Shown: positions 1 to 9,499, counted from the stretch's first letter. The stretch is DNA of 32,306 bases from Chloroflexota bacterium (GCA_016213125.1 JACRBR010000195.1:1-32306); one strand, 5' to 3'. A program made the numbers and translations. Notes: a model not told the origin generated them from the letters alone.

Positions 1-1
1 G

Positions 2-655
2 CGTCTGCTCATTCCTAACGGCCTCGCCGTCGGCGTCGGCTATGCCGGCTTCATCGTCGATACCGCCTTTGCGTCCGGCGCCCGCGAGGACGCCGCGCTT
101 CCCGCCATCCAGAACGCCTGGCTCCTCGCCGGCCTCCCCATCGCGCTGCTCGGTCAGGCCGTGGGTCAGGCGGCCTTCCCGCGCCTCGCCGCCCGCGCCG
201 AGGAACGCGACTGGCGTGGAATGCGCGCGGTGCTGGTCGGCGCGCTCGCTGCCGCGCTCGCCCTCGCCGTTCCGGCCCTGTTGTCGATGCTCTTCCTCGG
301 CCGCACAGTTGTCCGCGTCCTCTTCGAACACGGCGAGTTCGGTCCCGGCGCCGGGGACGTCACCTACGACGTCCTCTTCGCCTACGCCGTCGCCCTCCCC
401 GCCTATGTGGCCACCGAGGTCGTCACCCGCGGCCTCATCGCCATGCGCGATACACGCACGCCGCTCCTCACGAACGCCGTCCAGCTCGCGGGTCGCGTGC
501 TCATCATTGCGCTCCTGCTCGACGGGAGCGGCGTCGTTGCCATCCCCATCGCCTTCGCCGTCACCGCAACTGTTGAGACGTTCTTGCTGTCCGCCGTTCT
601 CGCCATGAAGCTGCGGTCGCGCCTGTCAGCGTCACCGGCCGCTGCGTACGCGTAG
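2..655 (+). CDS. murJ: Lipid II flippase MurJ/MviN family protein, C-terminal part (5' truncated by window)
   Basis: Open frame from base 2 through the 161..655 ORF; ...QNAWLLAGLPIALLGQAVGQAAFPRLAARAEERDWRGMR... and repeated hydrophobic segments typical of MurJ. Confidence 0.85.
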   Translation, partial: RLLIPNGLAVGVGYAGFIVDTAFASGAREDAALPAIQNAWLLAGLPIALLGQAVGQAAFPRLAARAEERDWRGMRAVLVGALAAALALAVPALLSMLFLGRTVVRVLFEHGEFGPGAGDVTYDVLFAYAVALPAYVATEVVTRGLIAMRDTRTPLLTNAVQLAGRVLIIALLLDGSGVVAIPIAFAVTATVETFLLSAVLAMKLRSRLSASPAAAYA

Positions 656-659
656 GCCG

Positions 660-1517
660 TCACGCGTCCGGCGCGCTCCTGTCGGCGGTGAGGTCCGCCT
701 CGTACGCGCCCCAGAACTCGCGTGGCAACAGCAGCCCGATCTCGACCATCACCTGGCGCGCCAGGCGCCGATCCTCCTCCCCGGCCGGCAGCTCGTGCGT
801 CGCGCGCGTCACCCGGAAGGCGGGCCCGAAACGCGCGTGCAGCGTGCCTGCGTCGTCCTCCCATAACCCGGCGGGCAACAGCGGCTCCCGCCGCGACGCC
901 ATGCCCAAGAACCGGCCAACGCCCTCCTGCGGTTCGATCAGCCGCCCGCTCGACTCGAGCCCTTCAGGGGTGATCGCGATCGGTCCCGCGTCCAAGGCGC
1001 GCAGCAGCTCACGCAGCGCCGATGCCCGCCCCAGCCGCAACTCCTCCCGCCGCGGCATGACGACGAACCCGTACACCAGCGATACTCGCCGGAAGAGCCA
1101 TCGAATTAGCCGCATTGGGATCGGTATGGGGCCCGCGCGTAGCCCCAGGTATTCGCTCGTGAACGTCCAGCGGATTTCAGGCAGGCCCGGCCGCCGCTCC
1201 GCGATTGCGGTCGAGGCCACCATCGCGCAGTGAAACGGCCGCAGGCCCCGTCGCGAGTAGTGGTTCATCACCAGCACGAAGTTGCCGCTCTCGGGGATGT
1301 GTTCGATGCCCTCGATCCGTCGCGGGCATGCCCGGTTCGCTTCCAGCACGATCCGGCTGTCGCGCACGAAGGACCGCGAGCGGCCAAGCACCAACGAAAC
1401 CGCGAGCCCCGGCAGACGCCACATCGGCACGCTGTACATCGGCCGTCTGGCAGGGGGCGTGCCGTTTGAAGCCGTCATACACAGTCCGTCGTTCATACGG
1501 TCCAGGGCGACGGGCAT
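660..1517 (-). CDS. PlsC-like lysophospholipid acyltransferase family protein
   Basis: HIPESGNFVLVMNHYSRRGLRPFH and ITPEGLESSGRL resemble acyltransferase NHxxxxD and EG motifs; start codon uncertain. Confidence 0.55.
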   Translation of the reverse strand: MPVALDRMNDGLCMTASNGTPPARRPMYSVPMWRLPGLAVSLVLGRSRSFVRDSRIVLEANRACPRRIEGIEHIPESGNFVLVMNHYSRRGLRPFHCAMVASTAIAERRPGLPEIRWTFTSEYLGLRAGPIPIPMRLIRWLFRRVSLVYGFVVMPRREELRLGRASALRELLRALDAGPIAITPEGLESSGRLIEPQEGVGRFLGMASRREPLLPAGLWEDDAGTLHARFGPAFRVTRATHELPAGEEDRRLARQVMVEIGLLLPREFWGAYEADLTADRSAPDA

Positions 1518-1523
1518 ACGTCG

Positions 1524-2468
1524 CTACCAGTCGGGCACGTTCTCTTCCATGTCCGTCGTGAACGTCAGCCGCCGCTCGTTCTCGCCGTCCCGGTCCATCA
1601 GGTACAGCTCCGTGTTGCCGTCGCGGCGCGAGAGGAACACGAACCGCGTATCGTCCGGCGAGGTGTTGCTATAGTCGTCGAAGCTCGGATCGCTCGTCAG
1701 CCGCACGTCGTCACCGATGTCGGCGTGCCCGTCGAACGGCTGGTCGCGGGCGAACAGGTCCGTGTTCGTCGAGTCGCCGGGCGCCGCGGATGCGTATGTC
1801 AGCGTCTTCCCGTCGCGTGTGAAGTGCGGGCACACGTCGGCAGAGGGAGTCGACACGATCGTCTTCACTGACTGCGTCTCGATGTCCACCGCGTAGATGT
1901 CGATGTCGTTCCGGTCCTGTTCGATCGCGGCGAAGTACACCTGCTCGCCGTCGCGCGTCCAGGCCGGGAACTCGGAGAACTTGTACGGCCCTGCGATGTG
2001 CCTCGAGTGTCCGCCGTCCGCGTCCATCAGCGCGAGGTAGCTGCCGTCGTCCTCGACGATCTCCACGTACACGATCTGCTTCATGTCCGGCGAGTACTTC
2101 GGGCTCCACTGGTCGAGGTCGGGCGCCGTCGTAAGCCGCCGCGGATCGGAACCATCCGGTGCGATGGTGTAGATGTTGCGCTTCGGCCGCGTGTCCTTGT
2201 TCGAGACGTAGATGATGCGAGAACGGTCGGGCGCCCATGCCGGGTGTCCGCTGACCGCCTCATCGAACGTCAGCTGCTTCAGCTCGCCCGTGTCCGCGTC
2301 GACCGTCCAGACGTTCGTCGTCTGGCCCTGCCGCGCCTCGTACACGATGGGCGCACGTTCAGCAGTACCGCCGTCGCCGTTGCCATCACTGCCGCTGCAC
2401 CCGGTAGCGACCACCACCGCCGCACCCAGGGCCGCCACCGCCACCAGCTTGCCCGCCAACCGCGTCAT
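1524..2468 (-). CDS. TolB/PD40-type beta-propeller lipoprotein
   Basis: Lipobox-like VVVATGCSG; repeated WAPDRSRIIYVSNKD / YSPDMKQIVYV / FTRDGKTLTYAS / SPDDTRFVFLSRRDGNTELYLMDRDGENERRLT blades. Confidence 0.8.
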   Translation of the reverse strand: MTRLAGKLVAVAALGAAVVVATGCSGSDGNGDGGTAERAPIVYEARQGQTTNVWTVDADTGELKQLTFDEAVSGHPAWAPDRSRIIYVSNKDTRPKRNIYTIAPDGSDPRRLTTAPDLDQWSPKYSPDMKQIVYVEIVEDDGSYLALMDADGGHSRHIAGPYKFSEFPAWTRDGEQVYFAAIEQDRNDIDIYAVDIETQSVKTIVSTPSADVCPHFTRDGKTLTYASAAPGDSTNTDLFARDQPFDGHADIGDDVRLTSDPSFDDYSNTSPDDTRFVFLSRRDGNTELYLMDRDGENERRLTFTTDMEENVPDW

Positions 2469-2503
2469 GCGTGCCTCACTGTGATCGGCAGCCGTCCACC
2501 GCC

Positions 2504-2524
2504 GACCAACGACTGACGACCAGC
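2504..2524. repeat. Short period-7 tract (GACCAAC-GACTGAC-GACCAGC) between argS and the TolB-like gene
   Basis: Three consecutive related heptamers read directly. Confidence 0.5.
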
Positions 2525-2532
2525 GCCCGTCT

Positions 2533-4209
2533 TCACATCTTGTCCGGCGTGCTCATACCCATCAGCGTCAGCGCCCGCGCCAGCACGATGCGCGCCGCCT
2601 CGCACAGCCGCAGCCGCGCCTTCGAGAGCGGCATCTGCTCATCGTCCAGCACCCGGCACTCCGTGTAGAACTGGTGGAACGCCGTCGCCAGCTCCTGCGC
2701 GTAGTGCGGCAGATGGTGCGGCTCCGAGCGCTCAGCCATGAGCTGCACGAGCTCCGGGAGCTGCAGCATCTTGCGGACCAGGTCCTGCTCCATCGGGTGC
2801 GACAGCAGCGACACGTCCGCGCCCTCCGACGAGAAGCCGCGGTCACCCGCGTTTGCGATGATCCCGGCGATCCGCGCGTGCGCGTACTGCACGTAGTACA
2901 CCGGGTTCTCCGATGACTGCCGCTTCGCCAGCTCCAGGTCGAACTCCATCTGGCTGTCCGCCGACCGCGACAGGAAGAAGAAGCGCGCCGCATCCTCCCC
3001 GACCTCGTCCACGATGTCCCGGATCAGCACGATGTTCCCGGAGCGCTTCGAAAGCCGCACCAGCTCCTCGCCCCGCCGGAAGCTCACGAGCTGGTAGATC
3101 AAGATCTCCAGCCGCGCCGGTTCCACGCCCAGCGCCTGCACGGCGGCTTTCAGCCTTGAGACATGCCCCTGGTGGTCCGCCCCCCAGACGTTCAGCACCC
3201 GGTCAAACCCGCGCGTGTGGAACTTCTCGTAGTGATACGCGATGTCCGACGCGAAGTACGTCGGCCGCCCCGTGCTCCGGATGACGACGTTGTCCTTGTC
3301 CTCCCCCAGCTCGCTCGACGCGAACCACAGCGCCCCCTCTTTCTCGACGAGGAACCCCTGCTCCCGCATCCGCGCCATGGCCGTGTCGTAGACGCTCGGG
3401 CCGTCAGCCGAGTCGTACAGGGATCGCTCCCGGAACCAGACGTCGTAGTGCACGCCGAGCCGCTGCAGGTCGGCGCGGATCCCCTCGACGATCATCTCCA
3501 CCCCGCGCAGCACCATCGCCGGCGGCGGCTCGTCGATCGTCGCGTAGTCGTAGGCATCGCCGCTCTCCGCCCGGATGCGCTTCGCGATGTCGATCATGTA
3601 TTCGCCGGGGTAGCCGTCGGCCGGGATCTCCACGCTCTTCCCCAGCAACTGCTGGTATCGCGCGACCAGCGTCCGCCCGAACACCTCGGTCTGCGTGCCC
3701 GCGTCGTTCACCAGGTACTCGCGCTCGACGTGATAGCCCGCGGCCTCCAGCACCGACGCCAGCACGCTGCCGATCGCCGCGCCGCGCCCGTTGCCCGCCG
3801 TGAGCGGACCGGTGGGGTTCGCGCTCACGAACTCAACCTGCACCCGCTTGCCGTTCCCGATCGGCACGTTGCCGAAGTCCGCGCCCGCAGCCAGGATCGC
3901 GTCCACCTGCCGCGCCAGCCACGGCTCCGAGAGCCGGAAGTTCACGAAGCCGGGCGGGGCCGCCTCCGCCGCCCTCAACATCTCCGTCACCGGAATCCGC
4001 GATGCGATCGTCTTTGCCAGGTCCAGCGGGTTGGCGCGCGCCGCCCGCGCCAGCCGCAGCGGCAGGTTCGTCGCGTAGTCGCCGTGCTCCGGACGTGCCG
4101 GCGTCTCGATCACGATCTCGGGTAGCGGCACCTGCGGCAAATCGCCCGACGCCATCGCAGCGGTCGTGGCCGCCTCGATCATGCCCTCAAGGTCGTTGCG
4201 GATTGTCAT
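2533..4209 (-). CDS. argS: Arginyl-tRNA synthetase
   Basis: VEFVSANPTGPLTAGNGRGAAIGS...YLVNDAGTQ, WGADHQGHVSRLKAAV, LSKRSGNIVLIRDIVDEVGEDAARFFFLSRSADSQMEFDLELAKRQSSENPVYYVQYAHAR; full length 558 aa. Confidence 0.95.
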   Translation of the reverse strand: MTIRNDLEGMIEAATTAAMASGDLPQVPLPEIVIETPARPEHGDYATNLPLRLARAARANPLDLAKTIASRIPVTEMLRAAEAAPPGFVNFRLSEPWLARQVDAILAAGADFGNVPIGNGKRVQVEFVSANPTGPLTAGNGRGAAIGSVLASVLEAAGYHVEREYLVNDAGTQTEVFGRTLVARYQQLLGKSVEIPADGYPGEYMIDIAKRIRAESGDAYDYATIDEPPPAMVLRGVEMIVEGIRADLQRLGVHYDVWFRERSLYDSADGPSVYDTAMARMREQGFLVEKEGALWFASSELGEDKDNVVIRSTGRPTYFASDIAYHYEKFHTRGFDRVLNVWGADHQGHVSRLKAAVQALGVEPARLEILIYQLVSFRRGEELVRLSKRSGNIVLIRDIVDEVGEDAARFFFLSRSADSQMEFDLELAKRQSSENPVYYVQYAHARIAGIIANAGDRGFSSEGADVSLLSHPMEQDLVRKMLQLPELVQLMAERSEPHHLPHYAQELATAFHQFYTECRVLDDEQMPLSKARLRLCEAARIVLARALTLMGMSTPDKM

Positions 4210-4709
4210 GGGCGGTCAAATGGAAACGCGCGCTGCCGGATGAGTTGCAGGACCTCCTCCACGGCGGCACGCGCATGGTCCACTACCGCCGGAGGGTACC
4301 CCATGGCCTCACTGTGCGCGAGAAACTCGTCCTCGTCCAGCACCCGGGCTTCCTCGTCTGTGTACCAGGCCACATCCAGGTCCAGGTCGACGTACGAGAA
4401 CGCCGCTCCGTCGAATTCCACCGGCGTCGCGATGTTCACGTAGTACCAGATCCGCCCGTCCCGCTGCACCCGGGAGACGTTGTAGTGCCGATCGTCCCAG
4501 AGGTAGGTGTCCGCATGCCACTCCAGCTTCCACGGGCGTGGCTCTTCGCCCAACCGCGGCGGCGAAAGCACCGTGTCGCCCGGACGCTGCGCCAGCACGT
4601 AGAGCGGCCCCTTGTTCGCCACGAACCACGCCGGCCACCGCGCCCGCAACGAGCCGTCGTACTTGCGAATGTCGATCGGCGTCTCCCGCCCGATCAGATC
4701 GTCGTACAC
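4206..4709 (-). CDS. DUF402-type protein
   Basis: LEWHADTYLWDDRHYNVSRV...WYYVNIATPVEFDGAAFSYVDLDLDVAWYTDEEARVLDEDEF; stop overlaps argS start (4206-4209). Confidence 0.7.
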   Translation of the reverse strand: MYDDLIGRETPIDIRKYDGSLRARWPAWFVANKGPLYVLAQRPGDTVLSPPRLGEEPRPWKLEWHADTYLWDDRHYNVSRVQRDGRIWYYVNIATPVEFDGAAFSYVDLDLDVAWYTDEEARVLDEDEFLAHSEAMGYPPAVVDHARAAVEEVLQLIRQRAFPFDRP

Positions 4710-4750
4710 GCCCTCAATCGTACTTCAACAGGATCCGCAAGGTGACTGTC

Positions 4751-4780
4751 GTAGGGGCGAGGCACTGCCTCGCCCTGCGG
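4751..4780. repeat. Dispersed palindromic repeat GTAGGGGCGAGGCACTGCCTCGCCCTGCGG (copy 1)
   Basis: 9-bp stem GGGCGAGGC/GCCTCGCCC; near-identical copy at 12473..12502. Confidence 0.8.
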
Positions 4781-4828
4781 TTGCACGACCATCGCCCCTG
4801 CGGCAGGACCCACCAGAACCCGAAGGGC

Positions 4829-4852
4829 GAAGGGGCCGTCCACGGCCCCTTC
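4829..4852. terminator. Hairpin GAAGGGGCCG-TCCA-CGGCCCCTTC, putative intergenic terminator or repeat
   Basis: 10-bp perfect stem with 4-nt loop; no T-tract. Confidence 0.4.
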
Positions 4853-4880
4853 AATCGCTGCTGGTTGGCGCGCCTACCCC

Positions 4881-6137
4881 CTACTGGGTCACCCCGCTGG
4901 GCGCGTCCGTCGACTTCTTCGCCGCCTGCTGCTTCTCGAACAGGTCGTTGTTCAGGTATGCAAACACGCCGTCCGGGTTTTCGCTCGTCTCCGGCGTCAC
5001 CCACACGTGCATCATCCAGCGCAGGTCCGCCGTGAACCGTCCGCCCTTTGCGACGCAGCTCGCTTCCGTCTCTCCTTCGCTCGCCCCACTGAACCCCACC
5101 AGGCACAACCCCGTGTGCGCGTGCCACAGGTCCAGGTTGCTCGCGAACCCCGCCGGCTCCGCCTCGCGTGTCACGCCGCCGATCCCCGGGACCTGCAGGA
5201 ACCACACCCCGACCAGCTTCTCCGGACCGCCGTCGATCTTGCTGAACAGCAGCCCTTCCGGCTTCGTCGGGTCGAACTTCCCATCCCGCACGTACTCGAA
5301 GTTCAGGTAGTGCTGCCCCATGAACGGGACGTCGCTCGTCGTGTTCACATACCCCGCCGCCGCGGCCTTTTCCGGCGTGTTGAGCTGTTCCGCGACCGCG
5401 TGAGCCTGCTTGATCTGCTCCCGCATCGCCGGCAGATCGGCCTTCGTCACCGTCCCTTCGGGGAACAGCGGCAGCAGCTCATCGTCCGATAGCGTCTCCA
5501 TCTGCGTGAACGTCGGCTGCTTGCCGTGGTCGTGTTCGCCACCGTTCGCTTCGCCGTTGCTCCCCTGCGTCAGCGCGCCCTCGACTTTCTCGGGATCGCT
5601 TCCTCCCGAGCCGCCGGGGTCGCCGCCGCGGATGATTCCTTCGTCCTGCAACGCGGCGGCCACGCCTGCGTCGCCCGCAGCGTCAGTGTGAGTGTGGTCG
5701 CTCGCGACGGCGTTCGCGTCGTCGTGGCTGTGGCCTACCGTCACGCCCGTCGCCCCGATGTACGTCACCGATGCGATGGACACCGTCACCAGCACTACCC
5801 ATGCCACCGTCACCGGCACCGCGCGACGTATCGCCCCTTCGGCCGTCCGCGCGCCCTTCATCGCTGCGATGCTGAACCCCGCCAGCACTGCCGCCGACGT
5901 CACCGCGAGTCCGATCCCGGCAACAAGATGGCCCGGGTTCCCCAGGCTCAGCAGCGTCTCTTCCGAGGCCCCGTTGTTGTGCCGCCATGCGTCGACCGCC
6001 AGGCCGATGAACACCACCAGCATGCCCGCGACCGCGGCCGCGAACCACGTCACGGACTCTGTCAGCCACGCCAGGTTTGCGCGCGTATCACCGCGCGCGC
6101 GCGCTCCTGCGTCTGCGTACCGATCGATACTGGCCAT
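4881..6137 (-). CDS. Membrane protein with His/Asp-rich linker and C-terminal His/Cys-containing domain (function unknown)
   Basis: N-terminal TM helices; linker GHSHDDANAVASDHTHTD...GGEHDHGK; C-terminal MGQHYLNFEY, LWHAHTGLC, WMMHVWV. Start taken at MASIDRY. Confidence 0.7.
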   Translation of the reverse strand: MASIDRYADAGARARGDTRANLAWLTESVTWFAAAVAGMLVVFIGLAVDAWRHNNGASEETLLSLGNPGHLVAGIGLAVTSAAVLAGFSIAAMKGARTAEGAIRRAVPVTVAWVVLVTVSIASVTYIGATGVTVGHSHDDANAVASDHTHTDAAGDAGVAAALQDEGIIRGGDPGGSGGSDPEKVEGALTQGSNGEANGGEHDHGKQPTFTQMETLSDDELLPLFPEGTVTKADLPAMREQIKQAHAVAEQLNTPEKAAAAGYVNTTSDVPFMGQHYLNFEYVRDGKFDPTKPEGLLFSKIDGGPEKLVGVWFLQVPGIGGVTREAEPAGFASNLDLWHAHTGLCLVGFSGASEGETEASCVAKGGRFTADLRWMMHVWVTPETSENPDGVFAYLNNDLFEKQQAAKKSTDAPSGVTQ

Positions 6138-6189
6138 GGTTCCCGCTCCTTCCCTGGCCCCCGTTACCCCGAGGCCTTCCCCGTGTGAA

Positions 6190-6870
6190 CTACACCGCGC
6201 TCTCAGAGCGCGCGCGCTCGGCGGGCGCGCTACCGGTATCGGTTTCCTCAGCTTCCCCGGCCAGAGGCGTGAAATACGCCACCAGCATGTCGCCGCACGC
6301 GTCCCGGTACTTCTCCCAGTCCCGACCATCGTTCAGCACGAACGCCTGGTACACCGTCATCGAGACCGCACCCACCGTGAGTTTCGTCATGATAGTGGCG
6401 TCTCCCTTGCGCACCACCCCGTTCCCCATCGCGTTGGTGATCACCTCCGCCATCGGGAGCGCGCGCTTCTCGTTGGCGTCGCGCATCCGTCGGGTCGCCG
6501 CGCTGTCCGGGTCCGTGTTCAGCACCACCAGCCGCACCAGGTCCCGGTTCGCCGCGCACGCCTCGAACACCTGGCCCACCCGCACCCGCACGGCCTGGTC
6601 CAGCGATGCTGACGTCGGCACGTCCGTCAGCGCATGCGCGATGAGCTGGTTGAACTGCTCGCTGAGCGCCGCGAACACATCCTCCTTCGACGCGAAGTAG
6701 AGGTAGATCGTTCCCAGCGCGATCCCCGCCTCCTCCGCGATGTCCGCGATCGTCGTCCCCCGGAAGCCCTGCCGGGAGAACACGGTGCGCGCGGCCGCCA
6801 GTATCTCTTCGCGCCGGGCGGTGCGAGCGGATTCGCTGCGGGTCTTGCGTTCGGCGAGGGGTCGGGACAT
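6190..6870 (-). CDS. TetR/AcrR family transcriptional regulator
   Basis: REEILAAARTVFSRQGFRGTTIADIAEEAGIALGTIYLYFASKEDVFAAL. Confidence 0.9.
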   Translation of the reverse strand: MSRPLAERKTRSESARTARREEILAAARTVFSRQGFRGTTIADIAEEAGIALGTIYLYFASKEDVFAALSEQFNQLIAHALTDVPTSASLDQAVRVRVGQVFEACAANRDLVRLVVLNTDPDSAATRRMRDANEKRALPMAEVITNAMGNGVVRKGDATIMTKLTVGAVSMTVYQAFVLNDGRDWEKYRDACGDMLVAYFTPLAGEAEETDTGSAPAERARSESAV

Positions 6871-7019
6871 CGAAGCTCCTTGGAACTGAACCACGTTCAT
6901 TCTCATGCCGCTGGGGCACCCTGTCAACGGCAACGCGTGCGAATTTCGTAAAACCCCACCGCCACAACGCAAAGGGGGGCGCGCGTAACGTGCCCCCCTT
7001 TTCTATCGATACGCAGGAC

Positions 7020-9464
7020 CTAGTCCTGCTGGAACGGCGGCCTGGGCGGGCCGGGAGGGCCCTCGTCCCGGTTCGGTCGGTTGCGCAGTCCGCCGTCCGC
7101 GCTGCGCTCCGGTCCGCGGCTGGTGCCGCCTCCCGAGCCGCTGCGCCGGTCGAACCCGCCCCCGCCACGGGGACGCTCGCCGCCACCGTTGCCGCCGCGA
7201 GGTCCGCGATCGCCGTAGCCGCCGCCACCACCGCCGCCGCCTCGGCCGCCGCGGTCGAACCCGCCACCGCCGCGGCCACCACGGTCACCGCCGCCGCCCC
7301 GCGGGCCGCCACGGTCACCGCCGCCGCTGCGATTGCCGCGCGCCTCGCGCTGGCGCTCCACGGCTGCCGTTGGTCCCTGTTCACCCGCCAGCACGGCGCG
7401 CCGGGAGAGGTTGACGCGCCCCATGCTGTCGATTTCCGTCACCATGACCTCGATCTCTTCGCCCACCGAGAGCGCCTCTTCGACAGAGGGCACGCGTTCG
7501 GTGGAGATCTCCGAGATCGGCACCAGTCCGTCCTTCCCCGGGGCGATCTCAACGAACGCGCCGAAGTTCATCAGCCGGGCCACCCGGCCGTTGTACACCG
7601 AGCCGACCTCCACGTCCTTCGTCATCGCCTCGATGATGCTGATCGCCCGCTGCGCCGATTCGCCGTCCGTCGCGCCGACGAACACCGAACCGTCGTCCTC
7701 GATGTCGATCGTGCAGCCCGTCTCCTCGATGATCGACCGGATGACCTTCCCGCCCGGACCGATGACCGTACCGATCTTCGACGGGTCGATCTGCAGCCTG
7801 TACATGCGGGGCGCGTACGGTGACATCTCCTCGCGCGGCGCGTCCAGCACCTTCAGCATCTCACCCATGATGTGCATCCGGCCGTCACGCGCCTGCGCGA
7901 CCGCTGCCTTCATCACCTCCATGGGGATGCCCTGGATCTTGATGTCCATCTGCAGCGCAGTGATGCCCTCTTCCGTCCCCGCGACCTTGAAGTCCATGTC
8001 GCCCATGGCATCTTCCAGGCCCGCGATGTCCGTCAGCACCTTGTAGTTGCCGTCCTCACCCATGATCAGCCCCATCGCCACGCCCGATACCGGCGCCTTG
8101 ATCGGCACACCGGCGTCCATCAGCGACAGCGTGCTGCCACAGGCCGACCCCATCGACGTGCTCCCGTTGCTGGAAAGCACGTCCGAGACCACGCGGATCG
8201 TGTACGGGAAGTCGTCCGACTCCGGCAGCACCGGCAGGATGGCCCGCTCCGCCAGCGCCCCGTGGCCGATCTCCCGCCGCCCCGCCCCGCCCATGCGTCC
8301 CGTCTCTCCGACGGAGTACGGCGGGAAGTTGTAGTGATGGAGGTACCGCTTGCTGGCGATGGGCGAGAGCGTGTCCAGCCGTTGCGCGTCGCCCACGCCG
8401 CCCAGCGTCGTCACGCTCAGCACCTGCGTCTGCCCGCGCGTGAAGATTGCACTGCCGTGTACCCGGGGCAGCACGCCCACCTGGCACCAGATCGGCCGCA
8501 CTTCGGTCGACTTCCGCCCGTCCGGGCGCTTGTCGTTCTTCAGGATCGAGTCGCGGACCGTCTTCTTCACGAAGTAGTCCAGCGCCTCCCCGACCGCCTT
8601 CTCGCCGAACTCCTCGCCGTACTTCTCGACGAGCTTCGCCTTGTGCGCGTCCAGCCCCCCCTGCCGCTCGTCCTTCGCCAGCGCCAGGAACTCGTCGATG
8701 CTGCCCGCCAGGTCGGCCGAGACCTTGTCCTTCAGCGCCTGCGCCAGCACCGGCGGCTCGAAGACCCACTTCACCGGCTTGAACGCCGCGATCATCTCTT
8801 CCTGCAGGTCGATGAGGATCTGGTTCTGCTGCTGCCCGTACTCCAGCGCGCCCAGGATGACGGACTCCGGCGCTTCGTCCGCGCCCGCCTCCACCATCAT
8901 GATCGCGTCGCGCGTGCCCGCCACCACGATGTCGATCAGGCTGTCCTCCAGCTGGTCGAACGTCGGGTTCGCCACGTACTGTCCGTCGATGTAGCCGACG
9001 CGCACGCTGCTCACCGGCCCGTTGAACGGGATGTCGCTGATCGAAAGCGCCGCCGACGCGCCGACCGTCCCCAGCACGTCCGGCTGGTTCTCCTTGTCCA
9101 CCGCCATCACCGTGATGACGCACTGCACATCGTTCCGCATCGTCTTCGGGAACAGTGGCCGCAACGGCCGGTCCGTCAGCCGCGCGCTCAGCGTCGCCTC
9201 GCTCGATGGCCGCCCTTCGCGGCGGAAGAAGCTGCCGGGGATCTTCCCGGCCGCGTACATCTTCTCCTCGAAGTCGATCGTCAGCGGGAAGAAGTCCGTG
9301 CCCGGGCGTGGCGCGCGCGCCATCACCGCCGTGCACAGCAGTACGACGTCGCCGTACTTCACCAGGCAGGCGCCGTTCGCCAGCCCGGCCACCCGGCCCG
9401 TCTCGATCGTCAGCGTCTTCCCGCCGATCTCTCTTGTGAATGTTCGAATATCAGGTCCTGACAT
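7020..9464 (-). CDS. pnp: Polynucleotide phosphorylase with RGG-rich C-terminal tail
   Basis: FFRREGRPSSEATLSARLTDRPLRPLFPK; RREIGHGALAERAI; SNGSTSMGSACGSTLSLMDAGVP; KH (IGTVIGPGGKVIRSIIEETG) and S1 (GRVARLMNFGAFVEIAPGKDGLVPISEI) domains. Confidence 0.97.
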   Translation of the reverse strand: MSGPDIRTFTREIGGKTLTIETGRVAGLANGACLVKYGDVVLLCTAVMARAPRPGTDFFPLTIDFEEKMYAAGKIPGSFFRREGRPSSEATLSARLTDRPLRPLFPKTMRNDVQCVITVMAVDKENQPDVLGTVGASAALSISDIPFNGPVSSVRVGYIDGQYVANPTFDQLEDSLIDIVVAGTRDAIMMVEAGADEAPESVILGALEYGQQQNQILIDLQEEMIAAFKPVKWVFEPPVLAQALKDKVSADLAGSIDEFLALAKDERQGGLDAHKAKLVEKYGEEFGEKAVGEALDYFVKKTVRDSILKNDKRPDGRKSTEVRPIWCQVGVLPRVHGSAIFTRGQTQVLSVTTLGGVGDAQRLDTLSPIASKRYLHHYNFPPYSVGETGRMGGAGRREIGHGALAERAILPVLPESDDFPYTIRVVSDVLSSNGSTSMGSACGSTLSLMDAGVPIKAPVSGVAMGLIMGEDGNYKVLTDIAGLEDAMGDMDFKVAGTEEGITALQMDIKIQGIPMEVMKAAVAQARDGRMHIMGEMLKVLDAPREEMSPYAPRMYRLQIDPSKIGTVIGPGGKVIRSIIEETGCTIDIEDDGSVFVGATDGESAQRAISIIEAMTKDVEVGSVYNGRVARLMNFGAFVEIAPGKDGLVPISEISTERVPSVEEALSVGEEIEVMVTEIDSMGRVNLSRRAVLAGEQGPTAAVERQREARGNRSGGGDRGGPRGGGGDRGGRGGGGFDRGGRGGGGGGGGYGDRGPRGGNGGGERPRGGGGFDRRSGSGGGTSRGPERSADGGLRNRPNRDEGPPGPPRPPFQQD

Positions 9465-9499
9465 GTGTGGGGATTCCTCCGTTTTCCGGTTGTGTGGTC

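Noticed and set aside
7872-9461. Long plus-strand ORF (529 aa) antisense to pnp
   Set aside because: Arg/His-rich low-complexity translation typical of a spurious antisense frame in high-GC DNA opposite a well-supported gene.
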